Assembly (NCBI GenBank): GCA_030035585.1
Contig: CM057477.1
Span: 57,765,447-57,829,446, forward strand
Source of the DNA: Dugong dugon
Lineage: Eukaryota > Chordata > Mammalia > Sirenia > Dugongidae
DNA length: 64,000 nucleotides
Direction of reading: 5' to 3'
The notes below the pieces were generated by a model that did not search any database, was not told the origin of the DNA, and saw only the letters and a program-made list of their open reading frames with translations. A program made the position numbers and the translations under genes. Of this stretch, positions 10,319 to 21,089 are shown one piece after another. Position 1 is the stretch's first letter; every line of letters begins with the position of its first letter.

Positions 10319-11236
10319 GAGGTATAGGCAGAAGTCTTCTCAAGGCTCTACTTTTTTCTGATAAATGGGAAAGATAGGGCTGGAATCATCCTCTCTTTTA
10401 TTTCTTGAATGCATACGTGGTGCCTGAAGTATAGCAGCTATTTTGCAACGATGAGATAACAAGAATGAGTATGGAAGTCAGCACATTCAGGATGATGGAG
10501 AGAATGATTGAAAGCTGGCTGCCTGAAGACATTGCTGAGCAGCTGAAACAACACCTCCAACTGCTTAAATCTATGTGTCTCATTATGTGATGAAAATGAA
10601 CACTTTGTGCTTCTCTTAGCCCATGCATTTGTTATTGCCACCAAATGTAGTCCTAACTGACAGCTGATATCAGCTGCTACACAGCCAGCACAGAGCTGGG
10701 CACTTTGTGAGCATGCTCAATGTGATTTTAGAGTAATGAATTACAAATTTTAATAGCCCTAATGTAATAAGAAACACATGCAGATTTCCTTCAAAAACTG
10801 AGAGTTTGTGGAAATAACGGCAGGAGAATTAATAAATGACAGCAGAATTTAAATTACCTCAGGGAAAACTGCCTCAGAGTACTTAACATATGAACAGACT
10901 CCCTTTTGCAGCACTTTTTTTTGTGTTGATGTAGATTAACCAGTGGTCAAATTGCCTGCAATCAGGTATTGATGACAATTCTTCAAAAAGCCCATGCAAC
11001 AAAAAATAGAGTGAAAAATCTTTTCTTTTTATTTAAATTCTTAAGATCCCACATTTTGAAGCAACTCTGCACATCTTTCATAAAGTAATCAAGACCAGCT
11101 ATCCTCAAAACTTTGTTCACCCATAAGTGATCTGTCACTAGTAATCCCCAGAGAGGTCATCCACGTATTTGTCTCATTCAAGACATTACTTAGTATTCAA
11201 AACATGAATATATTCTTTTGTTTTTTAACTTAACTA
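10319..11236. other. unique sequence, nothing recognised
   Basis: AT-rich stretch with two small overlapping minus-strand frames (10644-10398) that match nothing I know. No repeat family identified. Confidence 0.4.
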
Positions 11237-11563
11237 GTAGGTTTTGTAACAACAGTTAAGCTCTCAGCTGCTAACCAAAACATTGGCGGTTAGAACCCAC
11301 CCAGCATTTCATGGGAGAAAAGACCCAGCGATCTGCTCCTGTAAAGATTAAAAACCAAACAAAACCCATTGACAGCAAGCCAGTTCTGATTCCTAGTGAC
11401 TGTATAGGACACTCTAGAATTGCCCCATAGGTTTTCCAAGGAACAGCTAGTGGATTTGAACTGCCAGTCTTTTGGTTAGCCTTGGAAACTCCATGGGGCA
11501 GTTCTACTCTGTCCTATGGTCGCTGTGAGTTGAAAATTGACTCGATGGCACCTAACAACAATA
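11237..11563 (+). mobile_element. AfroSINE interrupted by a second AfroSINE
   Basis: The host copy runs 11237-11350 (head to GTAAAGATTA) and resumes at 11480 (CTTGGAAACTCCATGGGGC) to its tail at about 11563. The interruption falls exactly inside the usual GTAAAGATTACAGCCTTGGA block. Confidence 0.85.
11351..11479 (-). mobile_element. 5'-truncated AfroSINE nested in another
   Basis: Reverse orientation: CATTGACAGCAAGCCAGTTC, then GCCCCATAGGTTTTCCAAGG, ending CTTTTGGTTAGC. The outer part of the tRNA-like head is missing. It lies wholly inside the plus-strand SINE at 11237-11563. Confidence 0.85.
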
Positions 11564-11576
11564 ATAGGATATTTTG

Positions 11577-11793
11577 TAGGAGTCCCTGGATGATGAAAAT
11601 GGTTAAGTGCTCAACCTCTAGCCAAAGGGTTGGGAGTTCAAATCCACCCAGAGACATCTTAGAAGACAGGCCTGACAGTTTGCTTTCAAAAGGTCATAAC
11701 CTTGAAAATTCTATGGAACGGTTCTACTCCGCACACATGGGGTAACTATGAGTTACAATCGACTCACCACAACTAACAACAACAAAAAATGTT
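11577..11793 (+). mobile_element. AfroSINE, tRNA-Asn-like type
   Basis: GGAGTCCCTGGATGATG starts the head, followed by GGTTGGGAGTTCAAATCCAC (B box), ACCTTGAAAATTCTATGGA and the tail ACAATCGACTC with CAACTAACAACAACAA. Confidence 0.92.
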
Positions 11794-11804
11794 TTGCAGT
11801 GTAT

Positions 11805-12505
11805 ACTCTCAAACATGGTGCCACTCACACAGGTACCAGGATGCCCAAAATGAAAACAACAATGTCAAGTGATGGCGAAAAAACAGAGCAACCCAAATTC
11901 TCAAACCAGAGTGTTAATTGCTACCATCACATTGGAAAACTGTTCAGCATTTACAAAAACTGAACATATGCATACTGTTTGGTCCATCAATTCCCCACCT
12001 AGGTATACAGCCGGCCGAAATAAATACATATGTTCACCAAAAGATATATACCAGAATCTACAGAGCAATATTATTTATAATGGGCAAAAACTGTAAACAA
12101 TCCAAATGTGCATCCACAGTAGAAAAGATAATGAATTCTGGTATATTGACCCGATGAAATGCCAGAGCAACGAGACTGAAGGGACACTTGTTATTGCAAC
12201 AACACTGATGACTCACAACCACAACATTGAACATGAAAAAAGTGAGACACAAAAGAATAGACACTGCATGATTCTGTTTATTTAAAGTAAATTTTTTAAT
12301 AAAAAGAAAAATTGATCTGTGATAATAGAAGTCAAAATAGTGGTTATCTTTGCCAGGATGTGAATCGGAAGGGGACACAGGGAGCTTCTGGGTTTCTGCT
12401 AATTTTCTATTTCTTGACCTGGCTGGGGCTTCCATGAGTATGTTCAGTGTGTAGAGTGTAAAATTTCATCAAGGGGCACAGTTTTCTATATATGTTATAT
12501 TTTAC
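11805..12505 (+). mobile_element. L1M 3' end (ORF2 C-terminus plus 3' UTR)
   Basis: CATCAATTCCCCACCTAGG, AAATACATATGTTCACCAAA, AATGGGCAAAAACTG, CAAATGTGCATCCACAGTAG and TTTCATCAAGGGGCAC follow L1M 3' ends in order. The matching ORF2 C-terminus is broken by stops. Old insertion. Confidence 0.8.
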
Positions 12506-12506
12506 T

Positions 12507-12716
12507 AGGAGTCCCTAGGTAGTGCAAACAGTTAAAGTGCAGAGATGCTGATTGAAAGGTTGGAGGTTTGAGTCCACTCAGAGACGTCTCAGAAAAAAGC
12601 CCTGACAATCTACTTCCCGAAAAATAGGCCATTGAAAATCCTATGGAACACAGTTCTACTCTGACAAAAATGGGGTTGCTATGAGTTGGAATCAACTCAA
12701 CAGCAACTGGTTTTAT
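12507..12716 (+). mobile_element. AfroSINE, tRNA-Asn-like type
   Basis: GGAGTCCCTAGGTAGTGCAA...GGTTGGAGGTTTGAGTCCAC, body CTACTTCCCGAAAAATAGGC, tail ATGAGTTGGAATCAACTC. Confidence 0.93.
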
Positions 12717-12792
12717 ACTTCACTTTAAAATGGGGCCATTTCTTCTCATTTATTCTGCAGTATAATTTTTTAAAGAGTAATATATTTAAATA

Positions 12793-12942
12793 GGAACCCT
12801 AGTGGCACAGTGGTTAAGCGTTCAGCTGCTAAACAAAAGGTTGGCAGTTCGAATCCACCAGCCACTCCCTGGAAACCCTATGGGACAGTTCTACTCTGTC
12901 CTATAGGGTCACTATGAGTCAGAATTGACTCAACGGTAACAG
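12793..12942 (+). mobile_element. AfroSINE, short type
   Basis: GAACCCTAGTGGCACAGTGG head, B box GGCAGTTCGAATCCACC, then directly CCCTGGAAACCCTATGGGAC and CCTATAGGGTCACTATGAGTC. The middle block of the longer forms is absent. Confidence 0.94.
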
Positions 12943-12945
12943 ATC

Positions 12946-13297
12946 TGGTAATATTTAAGTAGTAATATGAAGCAGGCAATGGCTGTTACTCGTAGTAACT
13001 TTTGCTTCAACAAAGTGGTCCTAAGACGAAATTGATAACCACTATTGTAAACCAATTAAAAAAAAAAAAAAGAATTGTGTTAATTGGTCCACAAAAGATG
13101 AAAGGCTGGGGCAGTAGGTTTCTGGGTGGTGGACAAAAGAAATATTAACAGCAATTTCCCCCTTCTTACACTTCTGGGGCTAAACTGGGCCTCAAAGGAA
13201 GGGCAACAATCAGGAGAAAAAATGGAGGACTTAGAGGCTCTTTTTCTCCCTGGCTCTATTCTTCTACTTGTGATTAATGTGAAGCTGAAACAGGGAT
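12946..13297. other. unique sequence with A-run
   Basis: A run of about 13 A near 13060. No coding pattern; I see nothing else. Confidence 0.4.
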
Positions 13298-13508
13298 AGC
13301 ATAGTATGGGTGGCACAAATGGTTTGCCCTCAGCTACTAACTTAGATGTTGGTGGTTCAAACTCACCCAAGATGCTGCAGAGGAAAGGCCTGGCAATCTA
13401 CTTCCATAAAGATTACAACCAAGAAAACTCTATGGAACGGCTCTACTCTGTGACACATGGGATTGCCATGAGTCAGAATCAACTTGACAGCAACAGGTTT
13501 GGTTTTGT
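13298..13508 (+). mobile_element. AfroSINE, diverged
   Basis: Head TGGGTGGCACAAATGG, B box GTTGGTGGTTCAAACTCACC, body GAAAGGCCTGGCAATCTACT, tail CATGAGTCAGAATCAACTTG. Confidence 0.9.
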
Positions 13509-14028
13509 TCTTTTGGAGCATGCAGAGAGGAGGCCAAATCTGGGTTTTCCCATAAAGGTGGTTTGGGTTGCCCTGCTTCCCACTATTATCACCCCACATG
13601 TTGTCCACCGGGAGTGTGAGTGGCTGGAAGAGCTTTGAGGCCAACAGTGGTTTTGGACACCTCTCAAGATTTATCTTCACACCCAAGACTCTGACTCTCA
13701 GGCAGAAAGATTTAAGCCTCTGTTCGGTTCTGCTTTGCCTGTCACATTAGTTTGTGGACATATTTTCTCTAAGACAGAGCAAAGGATGCATGTTAAAGAT
13801 AATTTCTCTGGCCGTTAGGGCTTTCTGGGAGGATTTATCTGGAGTTTGGATATCCATGACGATAGGGTCCGTTTCTTAGACGTTTATTCTGAAAGCCAGA
13901 TGTCTCCCTAGAGTTTGGGAGTTCTGCTTCACACTTGATCACATTTTCCTGTAAAAATGTATCCAGAATTAGTCAGACCAAAAGATACATGAAACAACTT
14001 AAATATTCTCACGTATATGTATGTATAT
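13509..14028. other. unique sequence, nothing recognised
   Basis: No repeat family or coding pattern that I can support. Confidence 0.35.
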
Positions 14029-14090
14029 AAACACCAAACCAAACCTGTTGCCGTCCAGTCGATTCCGACTCACAGCGACCCTATACAAGT
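14029..14090 (-). mobile_element. AfroSINE tail fragment
   Basis: AAACCTGTTGCCGTCCAGTC and GATTCCGACTCACAGCGACC are the reverse tail; the rest of the element is absent. Confidence 0.8.
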
Positions 14091-14737
14091 CTAGAGAAAT
14101 TCATAGACACTTTATTCCTTATTTATTGAACCCTGTTTGTTCCTTGAGTGGACTAGTCATAGGTTTATAACAGTTTTCACAATTTATATGTGGAAATGCT
14201 GTTTATCCCCAAGAGGGAAAATGACATGAAACTTTACTTCTTCAGGTGTCCTGAATTTGGAGGCTTAAAATAGCTCTTTGTAGCACTTCCTTCAAATTTT
14301 GACAGATGCTTCAGGCTATTGGTAAACTTTAAAAGGATTTAGCAAGAAACTGCATTTGCACTATTTTTTTTAAATCTATGTACACAGTTGTCTAGTTATG
14401 GCTGGCTTTAAAACATCCAAAAGCTGGAAGCATTTTAAATCTTACTTGTTCCTTGAGTGGACTATTCACTAATGAGCTTACTGCTTGGTTGCCTCTGAAG
14501 TTAAATCTTATTTCTACGTCTACTTTTTCTGATGACTTATATTTTGTGCTTTGATTTGTTGGGCAAAATATTGCATGTCATCAGTTTGTTAACTGTATAC
14601 TGCCCAGGCTTCAGAGGTTGTTTTAAAAGTATATTCTAAATGTCTAAGGCTCAAGACATCTTTAACTTGCCACTTTTATAGGGCAGACACCCCAAGCTTA
14701 TGGTATTTTTGCTTTAAGACATTATAAAGGCTTAATC
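14091..14737. other. unique sequence, nothing recognised
   Basis: AT-rich. CTTGTTCCTTGAGTGGACTA occurs near 14448 and its last part is also near 14143 (TTCCTTGAGTGGACTAGTCA), hinting at a diverged local duplication. No other structure found. Confidence 0.35.
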
Positions 14738-15027
14738 CAGGTGCAGCCAATGCACCTCATGCGCAGCCACCACCTGTCTGTCAGTGGAGACTTGTGAGTT
14801 GCTACGATGCTGAACAGGTTTCAGTCAAGCTTCCAGACTAAGACAGACTAGGAAGAAAGGCCTGGGGATTTACTTCCAAATATCAGCCAAGAAAGATCTT
14901 ATGGGTCCCAACCGCCCAATCCACAACCGATCATGAGGATGGCACAGGAGCAGGCAGTGTTTTGTTTTGTTGTACATGGGGTCACCACGAGTCAGGGCCA
15001 ACTCAACGGCAGCTAACAACAACAAAG
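14738..15027 (+). mobile_element. tRNA-Gly composite SINE, 5'-truncated
   Basis: It begins at CAGCCAATGCACCTCATG, the end of the tRNA-Gly part, and continues CAGACTAAGACAGACTAGGA and GGCCTGGGGATTTACTTCC. The RTE-type tail is GGATGGCACAGGAGCAGG through CAGCTAACAACAACAA. Confidence 0.85.
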
Positions 15028-15440
15028 GACTAGCAGCACACATACCACCCTCCCTCCAGCTCTCCTCTCCACTGCACACTCCTGCCCACAAAAGTAAACC
15101 TATTCCTGTACTTCTTACAAAAAGCTCAAAAGGACTAAGGGCACACTCATTAGACCATTCCTCGCCTTCTTCTGATATGCCCTCCTGAAAGTACATACTC
15201 TTGATTCACAAGCCCGTTCTCCCCTCACAGCTCCAGTTCTGCCTCTGTGTGCAAATGGCCATCTTCACTCAGCTCCAGGGAGTGTTCTTCTCAACTCGAG
15301 AGCCCAGATCTTCTCCGCCCTCCACCTGGGCTCTCTTTCTCCACTCTGCATTCTGGGTGCTCTTCTCAGCAACCTCCCAGAAGGGATCCCTCCTTCCCTT
15401 ACATTCAAGGATGAGGAGAACTTGCTCAGTCCTTCAATAG

Positions 15441-15803
15441 CCTGTTGTTTGTTAGTTGCCATGGAGTCAACTCTGACTCAGGTATAACAGAAGGAAACGT
15501 TGCAAATATAACAGAAGAAAACTTTGCCCCTACCCCATCTTCATGATCTTTCATGTGTTTGAGCCCATTGTTGTGGCTATTGTGTTACTCCATCTCACTG
15601 AAGGTTTCCCTCATTTTCAATCACCCTCTTCTTTACTAAACATGATGTTCTCTAGGGATTGGTCCCTCCTGATAACACATCCAAAGTAAGCAAGATGAAG
15701 TCTCTCCTTCCTCACTTCTAAGGACCATTTCGGCTTTATTTCTTTTAAAACAGATTTGTTCATTCTCCTGACAGTCCATGGTATATTCAATATTCTTTGC
15801 TTA
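15441..15803 (-). mobile_element. RTE (BovB-like) LINE, 3' fragment
   Basis: Its 3' end leads on the plus strand (GTTTGTTAGTTGCCATGGAG). It continues with CACATCCAAAGTAAGCAAG and CAGTCCATGGTATATTCAAT, the same order as the RTE copies at 36728 and 53761. Non-coding now. Confidence 0.8.
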
Positions 15804-15828
15804 ATACTGTCTTAGTCATGTACACCTT

Positions 15829-16699
15829 TACCGTAAGAATGATATTCACACATTAATGGTCGATTGGGAACAGAGCAATGGGGGAGCGGTTAGACATTCA
15901 TTTACAGTAGCACAATCTCACAGTTATTTCTTTCTTTATCCTCCTGACTGGCTTCAGGAAAGGTTTAAGGTGGCTGCATAAGCCCACCTTCAAAGAGCAA
16001 GATAATTAATGTTTTTAGGTCGTAATGATTTGAGGAGGGAGATAATTAGACCACCCAAATCCTTCTGTCCTTGCAATGACCTAGATCTGAAGTAAAAGAT
16101 AAAGTTATTTCCGCCCTTGAAGAGAAGAAGCTTTTTGTTTGAGGATTTTCAAGTATGCTTGTGAGGTACATGCCCATCACTGGGAACGTCTTCGGAATAT
16201 GCTTGGCATCTCCCTGACATCGGTAAATCCATTCATTCCCAGCTGTAATTTATCTCTTGATAAATCATGCTATCAAGTTGAAGTGTGAAAGCAATACCCT
16301 TAGGACATAAAATACCACTGAATCCGCTGTTTGGTTAATTTATTACTATTATTAGGGAACTGACAGGATTACTTTAAAAATCGAGTGCCCAGAGGCCTCA
16401 GATTTTTATCAGGTCTTTGATGCTGGAATGGTGTTCAATCACGCCCTGCTGACCGGGACACTTACCCCAGCCTCCCTCTTGCCGCTGGTCCCTTTGGAGA
16501 ATTCTTGTCAGAAGGGAGGAGTTGCTGAAGCCAGGCACAGGCTTCTCAGCGACATTCAGACAGATAAGTAGGCCTGACAATCAAGGGAATAAAGCCTTGG
16601 GGCTGCTTCTCAAGGAAGTTGTTTGCTTTCTGAAAAGGACTATGTCTCTCTTCAGTCCATGACAGCATAGCATTACGTAGGTTGAGGCACAGCACTAAA
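15829..16699. other. unique sequence, nothing recognised
   Basis: About 870 bases, including a 60-codon minus-strand frame (16580-16398) of no recognisable family. No repeat identified; a candidate for conserved non-coding sequence. Confidence 0.35.
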
Positions 16700-16925
16700 A
16701 ACCGACACAGTACGGTGACAAGAGCCCCAAACCAGGACTCAGCAGATGTGACATGAAAGTCTGACTCTGGCGTTTACTAGCTGTGCGGCCTCGGAAAAGG
16801 TATCTAATGTTGCTGAGCCTATGACTGCAAAATGGTACAAGTCACAATAGTGTTGCTGAGAGAATTAATTTATGTGGGAATGGTTACCTCGTAATAGGTG
16901 GCCAATAGATGTTTGTTGCTTCCTC
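16700..16925 (+). repeat. MIR SINE
   Basis: GTCTGACTCTGGCGTTTACT, AGCTGTGCGGCCTCGG and TGCAAAATGGTACAAG mark the MIR core, followed by an AATAGATGTTTGTTG end. Confidence 0.75.
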
Positions 16926-16929
16926 TCAA

Positions 16930-17146
16930 TAAAAAAACAAATCCATTGCTGTCAGGTCGGTTCCGATTCGTGACAACCCTCTGTGTGCAGAGTAGAACTG
17001 CCTTCCATAAGGTTTTCAAGGCTGTAACCTTTCAGAAGGAGATCACCAGGCCTTTCTTCCAAGGCACCTCTTGATAAGTTCGAACTGCCAACCTTTCAGC
17101 TAGTAGTCAAGCACGTAATGCTTTGCACCACCCAGGGACTCCTTTC
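16930..17146 (-). mobile_element. AfroSINE, tRNA-Asn-like type
   Basis: Reverse order: CATTGCTGTCAGGTCGGTTC tail, AGATCACCAGGCCTTTCTTC body, GCACCACCCAGGGACTCC head. Confidence 0.92.
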
Positions 17147-17197
17147 CTCTTAACACTACACTTTAAAGGCAGAATTTATAGGGACTCTGTCTTAGTT

Positions 17198-17368
17198 GGA
17201 GTCCTGGTGGTGTAGTGGTTAAAAACTTGGCTGCTAACCAAAGGGTTGGCAGTTCAAATCCACCAGCTGCTCCTCGGAAACCCTGTGGGGCAGTTCTACT
17301 CTGTCTTATAGGGTTGCTATGAGTCAGAATCAACTTGATGGCAACAGGTTTGGTTTTGGTTTTTGGTT
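17198..17368 (+). mobile_element. AfroSINE, short type, inserted at an LTR edge
   Basis: GAGTCCTGGTGGTGTAGTGG head, GGCAGTTCAAATCCACC B box, CCTATGAGTC-type tail, then TTTGGTTTTGG. TGTCTTAG occurs at 17188 and again at 17369, flanking it as a target duplication of the first bases of the neighbouring LTR. Confidence 0.9.
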
Positions 17369-17960
17369 GTCTTAGGTAGCTAGTGCCGTCGTAATAAAAA
17401 GACCACAAGTGGGTGGCTTTAAAGAACAGAAATCTGTTTTCTCATAGTTCAGGAGACTAAAGGTCTGAATTCAGGGTGTGGCTCTAAGGCAAGGTCCTTC
17501 CTTGTTGATTTCAGCTCCTAGTAACCCCACAAACGCACTGCCATTGAGTCAAAGTTGATTCCAACTCACAGCGACCCCATAGGGCTTCCAAGGCCATAAA
17601 TCTCTATGGAAGCAGATTGCCACATCTTCAGGGTTTCCAAGGAGCAGCTGGTGGATTCCAACCCCCGACCTTTTGATTAGCAGTCGATCGCTTTAACCAC
17701 TGCGCCACTAGGGCTTTTAGTAGCTGCCAGCAATCCTTGGCATTCCTGGGCTTGTAGATGCATCTGTCTCAGTCGTCTGTCTTCGTCTTTCCTATGTGTG
17801 TGCCTCTGTGTCTTTTCTGCTCTTTTTATAACTTGGGTATGACTTCATTTACATAACAGAGGAAACCCTGTTTCCAAACAGGATCATATCCACAGGTACA
17901 GGGGCCTTGCCTTCAATACATACTTGTTGGGGGCGGGGGGACAGTTTTTAATCCATAACA
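17369..17960 (-). mobile_element. solo LTR, ERVL-MaLR, with nested SINE
   Basis: Minus-strand MaLR LTR: TGTCTTAGGTAGCTAGTGCC start, CATAGTTCAGGAGACTAAAGG, and AATCCATAACA end. The AfroSINE at 17522-17719 sits inside it and another sits at its left edge. Non-coding fossil. Confidence 0.85.
17522..17719 (-). mobile_element. AfroSINE nested in LTR
   Basis: CATTGAGTCAAAGTTGATTC tail, CCATAGGGCTTCCAAGGCC, CCGACCTTTTGATTAGCAG head. CTAGTA-like sequence lies on both sides. Confidence 0.92.
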
Positions 17961-18342
17961 ATTAATGCTGTTAATTTTTCAACTGCTTGTGATCATCCAT
18001 TTTTCAGTTGTACTCAGATTTATTTTCATTCTGGCCTTGAAAGGAGATTGGGATTCAACCAAGCACTGGGCATCAAGATGGATGGTCAATAAAGACACCT
18101 TTGTAAGACTTTTCATACCTTAGAACCTAATGAGACGTAGATTAAATCTTATCACAACAAATGCCAAAACCAACCCTAGCCTTACAAAAGAGGAAATGGA
18201 GAAGAGAGGGCATAAGAAGGAGAATCTAAGTTACAGTCAACCAAACAGCATTTCAAACAGTTAAAGTTCTAGTGTAAACTTTGTTGTAAGAGGAAATGCT
18301 TGTTTGGGCTCATGGTGGTGGCAAATTGGAGTCCTTGAGTTG

Positions 18343-18500
18343 TGCCATGTTGGCATAGTGGTTAAGCATTCGGCTACTAACCAAGAGGTCGGCAGTTGGA
18401 ATCCACCAGCTGCTCCTTGGAAACCCTACAGGGCAGTTCTAGTCTATTGTATAGGGTTGCTGTGAATCAGAATCCACTCAACAGCAACTTTTTTTTTTTT
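18343..18500 (+). mobile_element. AfroSINE, short type
   Basis: TGGCATAGTGGTTAAGCATTC, GCTACTAACCAAGAGGTCGG, CCTTGGAAACCCTACAGGGC and a poly-T tail of about 16. Confidence 0.92.
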
Positions 18501-18505
18501 TTTTA

Positions 18506-18705
18506 GTGGTACAGACTGTGAACACATTCAGCTGCTAACTGAAATGTTGGAGGTTTGAGGGCCCCCCAGAGGTGCCATAGAAGAAAGGCCCAGAAAGCTG
18601 CTTCAAAAAAATCAGCCTTTGAAAACCCCAAACAGCGCAGTTCTACTCTTACACACATAGGGTGGCCAAGAGTCAGAATCAACTCAACAGTAGCTGTTTT
18701 TTGTC
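18506..18705 (+). mobile_element. AfroSINE, tRNA-Asn-like type
   Basis: It follows the previous SINE head to tail. GCTAACTGAAATGTTGGAGG head, AGAAGAAAGGCCCAGAAAGC body, AGAGTCAGAATCAACTC tail. Confidence 0.9.
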
Positions 18706-18712
18706 TGTTTGT

Positions 18713-19885
18713 TTATTGTTGTAGTTGAGGTGAAAGTTTACATTTCAAGTCAGTGTCTCATACAAAAACTTATATATACATTGTTATATGACCCTAATTG
18801 CTCTCCATATACAGTGACAGCACACTCCTCCTTTCCACTCCTGATTCCCTGATTTCCCGTGTCCATTCAGCCAGCTCCTGACCCTCTCTGCCTTCTCATC
18901 TCACCTCCAGACAGAAGCTGCCCATTTAGTCTCACGTATCAACTTGAGCTAAGAAGCATACTCTTCATGAGTATCATTTTATGTCCCATAGTCCAGTCCA
19001 ATCTTTGTATGAAGAGTTGGCCTCGAGAATTGTTTTAGTTCTGGGTTGACACAGTCTGGTCTTCTTACTAGAATTTGAGTTCTGCACCCCACCTTTCTCC
19101 TGCTCCATCAGGGACTCTCTCTCGTGTTCCCTGTCATGGCAGTCATTGGTGGTAGTGGGGTGCCATCTAGTTCTTCTGGTCTCAGGATGTTGCAGTCTGA
19201 TTTATGTGGCCCTTTCTATCTCTTGGGCTGATACTTTCCTTGTGTCTTTTGTGTTCTTCATTTTCCTTTACTCCAGGTCGTTGGGACCGGTTGCTGCATC
19301 TTAGATGGCTGCTTGCAAGCTTTTAAAACCCCAGATGCCACTCACCAAAGTAGGATGCAGAATATTTTCTTAATAAACTTTGTCATGCCAATTGACCTAG
19401 ATGTCCCCTGAAACTGTGGTCCCCAGACCCCCACCCTGCTACTCTGTCCCTCGAAGTGTTTGATTGTATTAAGGAAACTTCTTAGCTTTGGTTTAGTCCA
19501 GTTGTGCTGACTTCCCCTGTAGTGTGTGCTGTCCTTCCCTTCACCTAAGATAATTCTTGTCTACCATCTAGTGAATAACCCTCACCCTCCCTCCCCACCC
19601 TCCTAACCATCAAAGAATGTTTTCTCCTGTGTTTAAACCTTTTCTTGAGTTCTTATAATAGCAGCCTTATACCATATTTGTCCTTCTGTGACTGACTAAA
19701 TTCACTCAGCGTAATGCCCTCCAGATTCCTCCAAGTTATGTTTCATGGCTTCATCGCTGTTCTTCATTGTTGCATAGTATTCCATTGTGTGGATATACCA
19801 TAATTTGTTTATCCATTTGTCCGTTGATGGGCACCTAGGTTGTTTCCATCTTTTTGCTATTGTGAACAGTGCAACAGCGGCCTTT
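18713..19885 (-). mobile_element. L1, 5'-truncated: 3' UTR and ORF2 C-terminus
   Basis: The plus strand runs from the 3' UTR (GAGGTGAAAGTTTACATTTC) into reversed ORF2. The last ~62 codons (19884-19702) read ALFTIAKRWKQP, STDKWINKLWYIHTMEYYA, the L1 ORF2 C-terminus. The 3' UTR shares blocks with the L1 at 37547-44999 (TGGTGGTAG...CCATCTAG). Confidence 0.85.
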
Positions 19886-19889
19886 TTTG

Positions 19890-20825
19890 ACAGCAAATCA
19901 GAAAGTTCTTAAGCCCCTGAAGTTGATCTTCCTATTCCCTTCCCAGGCACTCCAGCCTACTCATTGCTTCACCTTGAGCATGGCCTCCTCAAGGTCTTTG
20001 CAGTTGCCAATCTCTCAACATGGGATACGTGTCCCTGATCTCGACTCCCTTCTCACTTTATTCAGAACAAAAGTCAAACACCACCTCTTTGAGGGGCCTT
20101 TTCTGACCACCCTCTCTAACAGAGTTCGCACACCCAGTGCTCATCCACTGCTCTGTCCCTTACCTGCTTTTCCTTCATAGCACTTAACACTACCTGCCTT
20201 TATTTATTTATTTTTATCTTCCACTAGAACAGAAACTCCATGTCATGGATTGAATTGTGTCCTCCAAAAATGTCTGTCAACTTGACTGAGTCATGATTCC
20301 CGGTATTGTATGGTTGTGTACCATTTTGTAAGCTGAAGTGATACTCTTAAGTGTTGTAAACTCTATCACTATGATGTAGTAAGATGGATCAGTGGCAGTT
20401 ATACTGATGAGGTCTACAAGATTGGATACTGTCTTAAGCCAATCTCTTTTGAGATAAAAGGGAGAAGCGAGCAGAGACACGTGGGAAACTCATACCACCA
20501 AGAAAGCAGTGCCAGGAGCAGAGCACATCTTTTGGACCTGAGGTTCCTGAACAGAGAAGCTCCCAGACCAAGGGAAGACTGATGCATCACAAGGACCTTT
20601 CTCCAGAGATGACAGAGAGAGAAAGTCTTCCCCTGGAGCTGATGCCCTGAGTTTGGACTTGTAGCCTACTGGACTGTGAGAGAATAAACTTCTCTTTGTT
20701 AAAGCCATCCACTTGTGGTATTTCTGTTACAGTGGCACTAGATGACTAAGACACTCCATGAGCACAACAAGTATATGTCTGTCTTGTTCACCACTAACAC
20801 CTAGTGCCTAATAACTGTTCCCAGG
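19890..20825 (+). repeat. L2 LINE fragment, interrupted by an LTR
   Basis: CTCCAGCCTACTCATTGCTT, AAGTCAAACACCACCTCTTT, GAGGGGCCTTTTCTGACCAC and CTTCCACTAGAACAGAAACTC follow the L2 3' region. The LTR at 20241-20753 splits it, and ACCTAGTGCCTAATAACTG resumes after it. Confidence 0.6.
20241..20753 (+). mobile_element. solo LTR, ERVL-MaLR, with 5-bp target duplication
   Basis: TGTCATGGATTGAATTGTG start, TGACTAAGACA end. CTCCA flanks both sides (20236-20240 and 20754-20758), the 5-bp duplication expected of ERVL-type integration. Non-coding fossil, same subfamily as 3535-4031. Confidence 0.88.
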
Positions 20826-21089
20826 AGACAGTAGGGAATGAGAGGAAGGGAGGCTAGTGCATAATAGTGTCTTCCACCATCTCACTGGGACAAAGAATCT
20901 TTCTGCAGTACACAGGAGTTCACTCCCTAAAAGCATGTGTCCCAGAACACAAGCAGAGCAAAGCCAAGTGGACACCATCTATCCAGTCTCGTTCAGACCC
21001 TTAAAGTCTACAGTAGCCTCCCAATTGGCCTCCCTGCCTCTAATTATTTTATCCACCTATGCCACATACTTTTTCTGTATGTTTAACTT

